DNA of 64,000 nucleotides, taken from positions 1,426,001-1,490,000 of the forward strand of contig NZ_FQVX01000001.1 of NCBI RefSeq assembly GCF_900129495.1, given 5' to 3'. Position numbers and translations under genes: made by a program. Shown piece by piece: positions 7,643 through 16,059 of the stretch. Source of the DNA: Geodermatophilus nigrescens (lineage in GTDB: Bacteria; Actinomycetota; Actinomycetes; Mycobacteriales; Geodermatophilaceae). Numbering within the stretch: position 1 is the stretch's first letter; each line of letters starts with the position of its first letter. The notes under the pieces were generated by a model that saw only the letters and a program-made list of their open reading frames with translations, searched no databases and had not been told where the DNA came from.

Positions 7643-8866
7643 TTGGCGTCCCTGCACCACCGGACCGTCCGCACACCCCGTCTGCGCCGCGCCGTGCTCG
7701 CCGCCGGTGCCGCCGCGGGCCTGCTGCTCACCGCACCGTCCGTCGCGCACGCCGACCCCGACGACGACGTCGCTGCTGCTGAGGCCGCCGAGCGGGACCT
7801 CGTCGCCGAGGTCGCCCGGATCCAGGGCGAGGTCACCGCGGCCGAGGAGCAGCTGCAGCGGATGACCGTCGAGGCCGAGGCCGCCGCGGACGCCGCGCTG
7901 GTCGCCCAGGCCGAGCTGCAGGCCGCCCAGCAGCAGGCCGCCGTCGCCGCCGCCGAGCTCCAGGCCGCGCGGGACGCCGTGGCCGCGGCGCAGGCCGAGG
8001 TCGTCGAGCTCGGCCGCGAGGCCTACATGGGCGGCGGGGGAGCCGACCTGGGCGGCACCGCCTCCGTGCTGCTCGACAGCGAGGGCCCCCGCGAGGTGCT
8101 CGAGCGGGCCGCCACCCTCGACCTGCTCGGCGCCCAGCGCTCGGAGACGCTCGAGCAGTACGAGATCCTGGAGACCCAGGAGGCGGCGGCCGACGCCGCC
8201 GCCCGCGCCGCCGTGGCCGAGCGCGACGCCGCCTCCCGTGCCGCCGCCGAGGCGCAGGCCGCCGCCGACGCCCGCCTCGCGGGCGCTCAGGCCGAGTTCG
8301 ACGCCCGCGCCGCCGAGAAGGCCCGTCTCGACGAGCGGCTGCGCGCGGCCGAGGTGGAGCTGCTGCGCCTGCGCGGCGTCCGCGACGCCGAGGCCGCCTA
8401 CGCCGCCCAGCAGGCCGCCGCGCAGCAGGCCGCCGTCAACGTGCGGTCCGCCCCCGCCGCCTCCGGCGGCGGCATCGCCCCGACCACCGGCCGGGTCACC
8501 TCCTGTTACGGCGCCCGCTGGGGGACCATGCACTACGGCGTCGACATCGCCGCGCCGATCGGCACCCCGATCTACGCGCCCGAGCCCGGCGTCGTCCTGC
8601 AGGCCGGGCCCGCCAGCGGCTTCGGGCAGGCCGTCTACGTCCAGCACGGCGACGGCTCGATCACCCTCTACGGGCACGTCGACAGCTTCGACGTCTCGGC
8701 CGGCCAGGTCGTCAGTGCCGGCCAGAAGATCGCCGAGGTGGGCAACCGCGGCCAGTCGACCGGCCCGCACCTGCACTTCGAGGTGCACCAGGGCGGGCTG
8801 TACGCCAGCCGCGTCAACCCAGTGCCGTGGCTGGCGGCGAACGGGGTGTCGCTCGGCAGCTGCTGA
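7643..8866 (+). CDS. secreted M23 family peptidase with coiled-coil N-terminus
   Basis: A secreted cell-wall endopeptidase of about 407 residues. A basic start and hydrophobic stretch ending in AHA (around residue 35) form a signal peptide. Residues about 40-270 are a long Ala/Glu/Gln-rich coiled coil like that of EnvC/RipC-type regulators. The C-terminal 120 residues are a lysostaphin-type LytM domain with zinc motifs HYGVD and HLHFE, so it should be an active zinc endopeptidase on peptidoglycan cross-bridges. I prefer the TTG at 7643, which follows GGAACGGAGA and puts the signal peptide near the N-terminus; a GTG at 7568 would place the start inside a leader hairpin. Confidence 0.88.
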   Translation: MASLHHRTVRTPRLRRAVLAAGAAAGLLLTAPSVAHADPDDDVAAAEAAERDLVAEVARIQGEVTAAEEQLQRMTVEAEAAADAALVAQAELQAAQQQAAVAAAELQAARDAVAAAQAEVVELGREAYMGGGGADLGGTASVLLDSEGPREVLERAATLDLLGAQRSETLEQYEILETQEAAADAAARAAVAERDAASRAAAEAQAAADARLAGAQAEFDARAAEKARLDERLRAAEVELLRLRGVRDAEAAYAAQQAAAQQAAVNVRSAPAASGGGIAPTTGRVTSCYGARWGTMHYGVDIAAPIGTPIYAPEPGVVLQAGPASGFGQAVYVQHGDGSITLYGHVDSFDVSAGQVVSAGQKIAEVGNRGQSTGPHLHFEVHQGGLYASRVNPVPWLAANGVSLGSC

Positions 8867-8874
8867 GCGGGGCC

Positions 8875-9774
8875 TCAGCCCCGGCGGCCGCGCAGCCGGC
8901 CGAGCAGGTCGCCCGTGCCCCCGACGGTGCGGGCGGCCAGCGCCAGGATCGGCCCGCCCGGGATGCCCGGCGCCGCCTCCACGATCGGCGCCAGCCGCAT
9001 GAGCTCGGGCAGGTCGCGCACCCGCAGGCGGCGGCGCACCAGGGCCGCGGCCGGGTTGGCCCGCCCGGAGGCCGCCTCGAGCAGCACGTCGGCGGGCGCC
9101 TCGACCACGGCGCCCGCCGGCCGGCCGCCGTCGACCCGGGTGACCGTCCACCCCGGCGGGTCCGCGGCGAACACCCACCCGCCGTCCGGCGTCAGCAGCG
9201 CCGCCCCGCCGCGGATGCCGGAGGCCGCCGCGAGCGACCCGGTCACCTCGGCCAGCGCGGCCAGGCCCGCCTGCAGCACCGACGGCGGGACCGGGGGAGC
9301 GCCGGCCGCCGCGAGGTCCAGGCCGTGGACGGCGAGCTCGTAGGCCTGCCCGAGCACCACCGACAGCAGCGGCAGCCGGCCCACCGTGGACACCGCGGGC
9401 GCGAGGTCGAGCTCCGGGGGCGCATCCGCCAGGTACCGCACGGTGGCCTCGCGGTTGCGGCGCAGCGCGGCGAGGACCTCCTCGCGGGAGGCGTCGCGGT
9501 GCGCGGCGGTCACCCGGGCGTTGGTGCCGTCGACGTCCGCCGGCGTCCCGGCCCCGCCGGCGCGGGCGGAGGCGGTCAGGTCGGCCAGCGCCTCGTGGTC
9601 GGGCCAGGCGCCCAGGTGCACGCACACCTCGTGCGCCCGCCAGCCCGGCAGGCGGCTGGACCGCGCGAGGTCCACCGCCTCCGCCTGCACCAGGAAGGCG
9701 TCCCACGCCTCCAGCACCAGCGGCCCGACCACCTCCCGGCCGGCACCGGCCAGCCCGCGCTGCGCACCCGTCAC
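8875..9774 (-). CDS. maleylpyruvate isomerase-fold (DinB-like) family protein
   Basis: A 299-residue protein of the actinobacterial family that joins an N-terminal mycothiol-dependent maleylpyruvate isomerase/DinB four-helix domain to a C-terminal SCP2-like domain. Diagnostic stretches are LPGWRAHEVCVHLGAWPDH and YELAVHGLDL, in which the histidines would bind a metal in the active members. These proteins are thought to be mycothiol-dependent transferases, but most have no known substrate and none can be assigned here. It converges on the peptidase gene with eight bases between stops. Confidence 0.75.
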   Translation of the reverse strand: MTGAQRGLAGAGREVVGPLVLEAWDAFLVQAEAVDLARSSRLPGWRAHEVCVHLGAWPDHEALADLTASARAGGAGTPADVDGTNARVTAAHRDASREEVLAALRRNREATVRYLADAPPELDLAPAVSTVGRLPLLSVVLGQAYELAVHGLDLAAAGAPPVPPSVLQAGLAALAEVTGSLAAASGIRGGAALLTPDGGWVFAADPPGWTVTRVDGGRPAGAVVEAPADVLLEAASGRANPAAALVRRRLRVRDLPELMRLAPIVEAAPGIPGGPILALAARTVGGTGDLLGRLRGRRG

Positions 9775-9871
9775 GCCCGGCCCCTACCCCGGCCGCGGCG
9801 CGGGCACCCCGACGGGGGAGACACGCGCGTCCCGACTGCAGAACGGAACGGTTCCGGCCGTAGTCCCCGTC

Positions 9872-10990
9872 GTGACGGTGCTGGACAGCGGACGGCGGGC
9901 GCGCACGGGGGCGCCCGCCGCGCCGCTGCGCCGCACCCCCGGCTGGCTGTCCGCCGGCCTCTACCGCCCGCTGGCCGAGGACGACGAGCGCGCCCGCTAC
10001 TGGGTGCGGCACGTGCAGACCGGCGTGCTGCTCAGCGAGATCGCCGGCTGGGCGTGCCTGGTCTACACGATGACCACCCCGACGCCCGGGCACCGGCACC
10101 CCGTGCTGCTCGCGCTGGCGGGCGCCGTCGTCGTCCTGACGCCGCTCGTGCTGCTGCTGCCGCTGGACCGCGTGGTCCGCGACCTGCGGGGGCCGCTGCT
10201 GTTCTACGCGTGGAACGTCGCGGTGACAGCCATCGTCACCACCGCGGCCGCCTTCGACGGCGGCGCCGACAGCCCGCTGCCGGTGCTCTTCTTCCTGGTC
10301 CTCGTCTTCATGGCGGTGGCCTACCCGCCGGCCGGCGTGGTGCTCACCGGCGCGCTCATGACGACCGCCTACGTCCTGCTCGTCGACGGGCCGCTCGGGC
10401 CGCAGACGCTGCTCGTGACCACGGTCCTCGCCACCGTCACGCTCATCTGCACGCTGTCCTCGGCCAACCAGTGGGCGGCCCAGGACCGGCAGGTCCTGCT
10501 GCTGCGCACGCAGGAGGCGCTGGCCACCACCGACCCGCTCACCGGCGTCCCCAACCGCCGGGTCTTCCTCGACCGGGTCGGGCGCGCGGTCGCCACCCGG
10601 GACGGGCGCTCGGTGGTCTGCATCGTCGACCTGGACGGCTTCAAGGGGGTCAACGACCGCGACGGGCACGCCGCCGGCGACGCCGTGCTGCGCCGGGTTG
10701 CCGCCGCGCTCGGCGCCGCGGTCCGCGAGACCGACACGGTGGCCCGGCTCGGTGGCGACGAGTTCGCCGTCCTGGCCCTCTCCCCGGGGCCCGCCGACGA
10801 CGCCGCCCTCGCCGACCGGGTGCGCGCGGCCGTCGCCGGTGCGGGCGCCGGCTGCGGGGTGACCGCCAGCGTCGGGCTGGCGCTCGTGGGCCCCGGGGAC
10901 GACGTCGCGGGGGTGCTGCACCGCGCGGACGGGGCCATGTACCGGGCCAAGGCGGCCGGCGGCGACAGGGTGGGCGATCTCGCAGGGTGA
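9872..10990 (+). CDS. membrane diguanylate cyclase (GGDEF)
   Basis: A 372-residue protein with six predicted transmembrane segments (about 45-205) followed by a GGDEF domain (about 215-370). The active-site motif is intact as GGDEF at about 294-298, so it should make cyclic di-GMP from two GTP. The inhibitory I-site RxxD (RETD) stands exactly five residues before the motif, so product feedback is expected. No EAL domain is attached. The GTG at 9872 was chosen because frames further upstream read through the divergent gene's promoter; no strong Shine-Dalgarno is seen. The membrane part has no recognised ligand domain. Confidence 0.88.
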   Translation: MTVLDSGRRARTGAPAAPLRRTPGWLSAGLYRPLAEDDERARYWVRHVQTGVLLSEIAGWACLVYTMTTPTPGHRHPVLLALAGAVVVLTPLVLLLPLDRVVRDLRGPLLFYAWNVAVTAIVTTAAAFDGGADSPLPVLFFLVLVFMAVAYPPAGVVLTGALMTTAYVLLVDGPLGPQTLLVTTVLATVTLICTLSSANQWAAQDRQVLLLRTQEALATTDPLTGVPNRRVFLDRVGRAVATRDGRSVVCIVDLDGFKGVNDRDGHAAGDAVLRRVAAALGAAVRETDTVARLGGDEFAVLALSPGPADDAALADRVRAAVAGAGAGCGVTASVGLALVGPGDDVAGVLHRADGAMYRAKAAGGDRVGDLAG

Positions 10991-11345
10991 CGGCCACGCC
11001 CGCCTGACGAGTACGCAGAGTCACCGGAGCGTCGTCGTCGCCGTTCGGCGACACCCCGCGCGGCAACGGGGTGTGAGGGCCGGTCCGGTGTACCGTCAGG
11101 GCGGCCCGGAGCCGGGTTGGACACCTCCGGCCGGGTCGTGCTATGGCGCTGACCAGCACTTCCGTGCCCCGAGCGGCGTGTGGGACCTCTCCTGCACCAG
11201 CCGCCCCATCCGCACTGGCGCGACCGGCACTCCATCGTGCACACTGTCCCCAGTACCCCTGGTCCACCCGTGCCGACCACAGCCTGTCACCGAACCGATC
11301 GTCCGTTGGGGAAGACGAGACCGATCGAGTCGATGGAGGTGCCTC
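10991..11345. other. intergenic stretch with a hairpin
   Basis: About 355 bases with no gene. ACACCCCG (11051-11058) pairs perfectly with CGGGGTGT (11067-11074) around an eight-base loop, 60 bases after the cyclase stop, and may be a weak terminator lacking a U-tract. The remaining 270 bases presumably hold the promoter of the DUF3145 gene; no clear -35/-10 pair is visible. Confidence 0.4.
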
Positions 11346-11846
11346 GTGCGGCAACGGTCTACCCAGGGTGTGGTCTTCGTGCACGCCTGCCCGAAGGCGC
11401 TCTGCCAGCACGTCGAGTGGGCGCTCGAGCGCGTCATCGGCGCGCCGGTCTCCCTGTCGTGGGCCGACCAGCCCGCGGCGCACGGGTCCTACCGTGCCGA
11501 GGTCGCCTGGACCGGTGCCCCCGGGACGGGCGCCAAGCTGGTCGCCGCGCTGCGCGCGTGGCCGATGCTGCGCTTCGAGGTGACCGAGGAGGCGAGCTCC
11601 GGCAACGACGGCGAGCGCATGTCCTACGTGCCCGGGCACGGGGTCTACCGCGCGCCGACGAGCGCCAACGGCGACCTCGTCGTCACCGAGCAGCAGCTGC
11701 GCACCCTCGCGGCCACCGCCACGTCGGTGGAGGCCTTCCGCCACGGCGTCGACCAGCTCCTGGGCGCGGCGTGGGACGCCGACCTCGAGGTGTACCGCTA
11801 CGCCGGTGACGGCAGCCAGACCACCTGGCTGCACCAGGTCGTCTGA
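11346..11846 (+). CDS. DUF3145 family protein
   Basis: A 166-residue protein of the DUF3145 family, highly conserved and single-copy in actinobacteria and of unknown function. The GTG start is preceded by GGAGGTG five bases away, and the N-terminus (MRQRSTQGVVFVHACP) matches how family members begin. The family is typically near the fatty acid synthesis genes, as here, where it converges on accD across a pair of strong hairpins. No membrane segment or enzyme motif is visible. Confidence 0.85.
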   Translation: MRQRSTQGVVFVHACPKALCQHVEWALERVIGAPVSLSWADQPAAHGSYRAEVAWTGAPGTGAKLVAALRAWPMLRFEVTEEASSGNDGERMSYVPGHGVYRAPTSANGDLVVTEQQLRTLAATATSVEAFRHGVDQLLGAAWDADLEVYRYAGDGSQTTWLHQVV

Positions 11847-11932
11847 GCCGGCGCCCGCGGGAACGCGCAGGTCACGATCCGGGCACGACGACGTGAGCGC
11901 CCCCGGCACCCCGTCGTAGGCTCGTCGCAGGT

Positions 11933-11967
11933 CGTCCGGACGCCGTCGGGGAAGCGGCGTCCGGACG
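11933..11967. terminator. hairpin terminator between convergent DUF3145 and accD
   Basis: CGTCCGGACGCCG (11933-11945) pairs perfectly with CGGCGTCCGGACG (11955-11967) around a nine-base loop. There is no U-tract on either side, as is common for actinobacterial terminators. It lies between the stops of two convergent genes. Confidence 0.7.
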
Positions 11968-11978
11968 GCCTCGACGCG

Positions 11979-12016
11979 AGAGGGCCCGCCACCGCAGCAG
12001 CGGTGGCGGGCCCTCT
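11979..12016. terminator. second, perfect 17-bp hairpin terminator
   Basis: AGAGGGCCCGCCACCGC (11979-11995) and its exact reverse complement (12000-12016) enclose the loop AGCA. It starts 12 bases after the preceding hairpin and ends 13 bases from the accD stop. It should work in both directions and is the main terminator of the fatty acid synthesis operon. Confidence 0.85.
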
Positions 12017-12029
12017 GGCGTGTGGGGAC

Positions 12030-13445
12030 TCAGAGCGGGATGTTGCCGTGCGCGCCGCGGCCGGCGGGGGCGGCGGCCAGGGCCTCCACGAGCCGGCGGC
12101 GGGTGCGGGAGGGCTCCACGACCTCGTCGACGACGCCGATCTGCAGCGCCCGGTTCACCCCGCCGGCGATCCGCTCGTGCTCCTCGGCCAGCTGCGCGTG
12201 CAGCGCCTCGCGCTCGGCCGGCGGCACCGCGGCCAGCTTCTTGCGGTGCAGGATGCCGACGGCGGCCTTGGCGCCCATGACCGCCACCTCCGCGCCCGGC
12301 CAGGCGAACACCGACGTCGCGCCGAGCGAGCGGGCATTCATGGCGATGTAGGCGCCGCCGTAGGACTTGCGGGTCACCAGCGTCACCCGCGGCACCACCG
12401 CCTCGGCGAAGGCGTGCAGCAGCTTCGCGCCGCGGCGCACGACGCCGTCCCACTCCTGGCCGACGCCGGGCAGGTAGCCGGGCACGTCGACGAGCACGAC
12501 CAGCGGGACGCCGAACGCGTCGCACATCCGCACGAAGCGGGCCGCCTTCTCCGCCGACGCGGAGTCCAGGCAGCCGCCGAGGCGCAGCGGGTTGTTGGCG
12601 ATGACGCCGACCGTCCGCCCGGCCAGCCGGCCCAGCGTGGTGACCACGTTGGGCGCCCAGCGCGGGTGCAGCTCCAGGCCGGGGCCGTCGAGCACCGCGG
12701 CCACCACCGGCTTGACGTCGTAGGCGCGGTTGGTCTGCTCGGGCAGCAGCGCCCGCAGGTCGACGTCGGGCTCGTCGGCGGCCGGGGCGAACGACCCCTG
12801 CGCGGCGAGCAGGTCGACGGCCTGGCGGGCGGTCTCCAGCGCCGCGGCCTCGGAGTCGGTCACCACGTGCACGACGCCGCTGCGCCGGCCGTGGGTGTCG
12901 GGCCCGCCGAGGCTCTCCATGTCGACGTCCTCGCCGGTGACCGACCGGACGACGTCGGGACCGGTGACGAACACCCGCCCGGCCGGGCCCATGATCACCA
13001 GGTCGGTGAGCGCGGGGCCGTAGGCGGCGCCACCGGCGGCGGGGCCGAGGACGACGGAGATCTGCGGGATCCGCCCCGAGGAGCGGACCATCGCGGCGAA
13101 CACCTCGCCGACGGCGTGCAGGGCGGTGACGCCCTCGGCGAGCCGGGCGCCGCCGGAGTGCCAGATGCCCACGACGGGCACCCGCTCCCGCAGCGCGGTG
13201 TCGATGGCGTCGACGATGTGCCGGCAGCCGTCGATGCCCATCGCCCCGCCCATGACCGTGGCGTCGGTGCAGAAGGCGACCACCCGCGAGCCGGCGACGG
13301 TGCCGCGGGCGGCCATGACGCCGGAGGTGTCGCGGGGGACGAGCAGGCTCATCGACCCGGCGTCGAAGAACCGCAGCAGGCGGTCCTCGGGGTCGCGCGG
13401 GTCGGGGCTGGGCAGGGTCGGGACGGCGTGGACGGTGGTGGTCAC
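12030..13445 (-). CDS. accD: acyl-CoA carboxylase carboxyltransferase (beta) subunit
   Basis: A 471-residue carboxyltransferase with the two crotonase-like halves of the PccB/AccD5/AccD6 group, ending in HGNIPL as family members do. It moves the carboxyl group from biotinylated carrier to acetyl- or propionyl-CoA, making malonyl-CoA for the adjacent fatty acid synthesis genes. Motifs include IWHSGGARL, GPAAGGAAYGPAL and DVPGYLPGVGQE. The GTG start follows GGAGG. It is the last gene of the fab operon, the place of accD6 in Mycobacterium tuberculosis. Acyl specificity cannot be read with certainty. No biotin-carrying alpha subunit is encoded in the window. Confidence 0.9.
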   Translation of the reverse strand: MTTTVHAVPTLPSPDPRDPEDRLLRFFDAGSMSLLVPRDTSGVMAARGTVAGSRVVAFCTDATVMGGAMGIDGCRHIVDAIDTALRERVPVVGIWHSGGARLAEGVTALHAVGEVFAAMVRSSGRIPQISVVLGPAAGGAAYGPALTDLVIMGPAGRVFVTGPDVVRSVTGEDVDMESLGGPDTHGRRSGVVHVVTDSEAAALETARQAVDLLAAQGSFAPAADEPDVDLRALLPEQTNRAYDVKPVVAAVLDGPGLELHPRWAPNVVTTLGRLAGRTVGVIANNPLRLGGCLDSASAEKAARFVRMCDAFGVPLVVLVDVPGYLPGVGQEWDGVVRRGAKLLHAFAEAVVPRVTLVTRKSYGGAYIAMNARSLGATSVFAWPGAEVAVMGAKAAVGILHRKKLAAVPPAEREALHAQLAEEHERIAGGVNRALQIGVVDEVVEPSRTRRRLVEALAAAPAGRGAHGNIPL

Positions 13446-13489
13446 CGGGCCTCCAGGGACTCCCGGCACCGGGCCGGGCGGGAAGTGGG

Positions 13490-14728
13490 TCAGGCGGTCG
13501 TGAAGACCAGCGCGAGGTTGTGCCCGCCGAAGCCGAAGGAGTCGTTGACCGCGGCGCTGAGGCTCGCCTTCCGCGGCTCGTGGCGGACGATGTCGAGTGC
13601 CTGGACCGCGGCGTCGTCGTCGGGGTCGTCGAGGTTCGCCGTCGCCGGGACCACCTGCTCGCGCAGGGCGAGCACGGTGAACACCGCCTCCAGCGCGCCG
13701 GCGGCACCGAGCAGGTGGCCGGTCTGGCTCTTGGTGGCCGCCACCAGCGCGTGCTCGCCGACGGAGCTGCGGATGGCCGCGGCCTCCGCGGTGTCGCCCA
13801 CCGGCGTGGAGGTGGCGTGCGCGTTGACGTGGCCGATGTCGGCGGGGGACAGGCCCGCGTCGCGCAGCGCGGCGGTGATGGCGCGGGCGGCGCCCTCGCC
13901 CTCCGGGTGCGGCGCGACGAGGTCGTAGCCGTCGGCGGTGGCGCCGGCGCCGGCGAGCCGGGCGTGCACCCGGGCGCCGCGGGCCTGCGCGGAGGAGGCG
14001 CGCTCGAGCACGAGGGCGGCGGCGCCCTCGCCGAGCACGAAGCCGTCGCGGCCCTTGTCGAAGGGACGGGAGGCGCGGCCGGGCTCGTCGTTGCGGGTGC
14101 TCATCGCCCGCATCGCGGCGAAGCCGGCCATGGGCAGCGGGTGCACGACGGCCTCGGCGCCGCCCACCAGGACGACGTCGGCGCGGTCGAAGCGCAGCAG
14201 GTCCAGGCCCCAGCGGATGGCCTCGGCGCCGGAGGCGCAGGCGCTGACCGGGGCGTGCACGCCGCCGCGGGCGCCGATCGCGAGGCCGACGGCCGCGGCC
14301 GGGCCGTTGGGCATGAGCATCGGGATGGTGAAGGGCGAGACGCGCTTGGCGCCCTTGGCCTCCAGGACGTCGTCCTGGCCGAGCAGGGTCATCGCCCCGC
14401 CGATGCCGGTGCCGAAGACGACGGCGATCCGCTCGGGCGCCACGCCCGCGTCGGCGGCGCCGGACTCGGCCCACGCCTGCTCGGCGGCGACGACCGCCAC
14501 CTGCTGGCTGCGGTCGAGCCGGCGGGCGCGGACCCGGTCGATCTGCTCGGAGGGCTCCACCGCGAGGGTGGCGGCGAGCTGGGCCGGCATCTCCTTCACC
14601 CACTCGTCGTCGAGGCGGCGGACCCCCGACCGTCCGGCCAGCAGCGCGTCCCAGGTGCTGGCGACGTCGCCACCCAGCGGCGTGGTGGCTCCGAGGCCGG
14701 TGACGACCGCGTCGTCGTTCGAGCTCAT
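13490..14728 (-). CDS. fabF: 3-oxoacyl-ACP synthase II
   Basis: A 412-residue beta-ketoacyl-ACP synthase that condenses malonyl-ACP with a growing acyl-ACP in the elongation cycle. The catalytic triad is complete: Cys164 (SACASGAE), His304 (NAHATSTPVGD) and His338 (KSQTGHLLG), with Lys333 and the glycine-rich end NDSFGFGGHN. It is preceded by a GGAAGGACC Shine-Dalgarno. It lies between acpP and accD, so the operon has one KAS II gene rather than the kasA/kasB pair of mycobacteria. Confidence 0.96.
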   Translation of the reverse strand: MSSNDDAVVTGLGATTPLGGDVASTWDALLAGRSGVRRLDDEWVKEMPAQLAATLAVEPSEQIDRVRARRLDRSQQVAVVAAEQAWAESGAADAGVAPERIAVVFGTGIGGAMTLLGQDDVLEAKGAKRVSPFTIPMLMPNGPAAAVGLAIGARGGVHAPVSACASGAEAIRWGLDLLRFDRADVVLVGGAEAVVHPLPMAGFAAMRAMSTRNDEPGRASRPFDKGRDGFVLGEGAAALVLERASSAQARGARVHARLAGAGATADGYDLVAPHPEGEGAARAITAALRDAGLSPADIGHVNAHATSTPVGDTAEAAAIRSSVGEHALVAATKSQTGHLLGAAGALEAVFTVLALREQVVPATANLDDPDDDAAVQALDIVRHEPRKASLSAAVNDSFGFGGHNLALVFTTA

Positions 14729-14777
14729 GACGGTCCTTCCCTGGGGACGTGCGGGCGCGGGCGGCCGGGGGACCGGC

Positions 14778-15017
14778 TCAGCCCTTGTTCTTCTGGATGA
14801 AGCTGATCGCGTCGCCGACGGTCTTGATGTTGCCGAGCTCGTCGTCGGGGATGGCCACGCCGAACTTGTCCTCGACGGCGGTGGCGATCTCGACCATCGA
14901 CAGCGAGTCGACGTCGAGGTCCTCGGTGAACGACTTCTCCGGGGTGGCGTCGGCGGGGGCGACCCCGGCGACCTCCTCCAGGATCTCGGCCAGACCTGCC
15001 TGGATGTCCTCGCTCAC
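14778..15017 (-). CDS. acpP: acyl carrier protein
   Basis: A 79-residue acidic four-helix carrier protein. Ser38 in the DSLSMVE motif is the phosphopantetheine attachment site, to be loaded by a holo-ACP synthase encoded elsewhere. Size and acidity are typical of bacterial FAS II carriers; it lacks the long C-terminal extension of mycobacterial AcpM. It is placed between fabH and fabF, the order found in Streptomyces. Confidence 0.97.
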   Translation of the reverse strand: MSEDIQAGLAEILEEVAGVAPADATPEKSFTEDLDVDSLSMVEIATAVEDKFGVAIPDDELGNIKTVGDAISFIQKNKG

Positions 15018-15093
15018 GCGGGGTCCTCTCTCTCGGTGGAGGCGGGGGTTGCCCGCCGTCGGGTCCCGGTGGTCCGGGGGTCTGTGGGGCCGG

Positions 15094-16059
15094 TCAGGGC
15101 AGGACGAGCACCTGGCCGGCGAAGGTGAGCCCGGCGCCGTAGCCGAGGACGAGGGCGAGGTCGCCGCTCTTGGCCTCGCCGGACTCCAGCAGCGCGGTGA
15201 GCGCCAGCGGGATGGAGGCGGCCGACGTGTTGCCCGACTGCACGATGTCGCGGGCGACGACGACGTCCTCGCCGAAGCCGAGCCGCTTCGTCATCGACTC
15301 GACGATGCGCAGGTTGGCCTGGTGCGGGGCGAAGACGTCGACGTCCTTGGCCTCCACGCCGGCGGACTCCATGGCCTGCACGAGCGTGTCGGTGAGCCGG
15401 GTGGTGGCCCAGCGGTAGACGGCCTGGCCGGCCATGGTCATCGTGCCGGTGCCCGCGGCGATCTCGATCGCGGAGAACTGGTCGCCGTCGCTGCCCCACG
15501 CGACCGGACCGATGCCGGGCTCGTCGGAGGCGCCGAGGACGGCCGCGCCGGCGCCGTCGGCGAAGATCACCGCGGTGGAGCGGTCGGTCTTGTCGACGAC
15601 GTCGGTGAGCCGCTCGACGCCGACCACGAGCGCGTTGCGCGCCGAGCCCGCGCGGATGGCGGACGAGGCCACCTCCAGCGCGTAGCAGAACCCGGCGCAC
15701 CCGGCGTTGAGGTCGAAGGCGCCGGGGCGGGGGATGCCCAGGCGGTGGGCCACCTGCGGGCCGATGCCCGGGATGGGCTCGGTGAGGCTGGCGCTGGCGA
15801 GGATCACCAGGTCGACCTCGTCGGGGGCCAGGCCGCTGGCCGCCAGCGCCTTGCCGCCGGCGGCGACCGACATCTCCACGAGGGTCTCGTCCTCGGACGC
15901 CCAGCGGCGCTCGGCGATGCCGACGCGGGTGCGGATCCACTCGTCGTTGGTCTCCATGACCTGCGCGAGCTCGTCGTTGGTCACGCGGCGCCGCGGGCGG
16001 TAGCCGCCCAGGCCGAGGATGCGCGCGCCGGGCGCGCCGGCGGGCAGTCGGATGCTCAC
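15094..16059 (-). CDS. fabH: 3-oxoacyl-ACP synthase III
   Basis: A 321-residue KAS III that starts fatty acid synthesis by condensing an acyl-CoA primer with malonyl-ACP. The catalytic triad is Cys121 (NAGCAGF), His246 (APHQANL) and Asn277 (SGNTSAAS). The GTG start at 16059 overlaps the fabD stop as GTGA, so the two are translationally coupled. Branched primers are usual in this group of bacteria, but primer choice is not readable from the sequence. Confidence 0.95.
   Translation of the reverse strand: MSIRLPAGAPGARILGLGGYRPRRRVTNDELAQVMETNDEWIRTRVGIAERRWASEDETLVEMSVAAGGKALAASGLAPDEVDLVILASASLTEPIPGIGPQVAHRLGIPRPGAFDLNAGCAGFCYALEVASSAIRAGSARNALVVGVERLTDVVDKTDRSTAVIFADGAGAAVLGASDEPGIGPVAWGSDGDQFSAIEIAAGTGTMTMAGQAVYRWATTRLTDTLVQAMESAGVEAKDVDVFAPHQANLRIVESMTKRLGFGEDVVVARDIVQSGNTSAASIPLALTALLESGEAKSGDLALVLGYGAGLTFAGQVLVLP

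Noticed and set aside
7547-10921. 1124-codon minus-strand frame
   Set aside because: It covers the M23 peptidase and diguanylate cyclase in antisense and the DinB-like gene out of frame; only the DinB-like frame has family motifs.
14729-14740. Reverse-strand GGTCCTTC as a fourth dispersed stem-loop copy
   Set aside because: It is the fabF ribosome-binding site on the minus strand; the rest of the 60-base element is absent.
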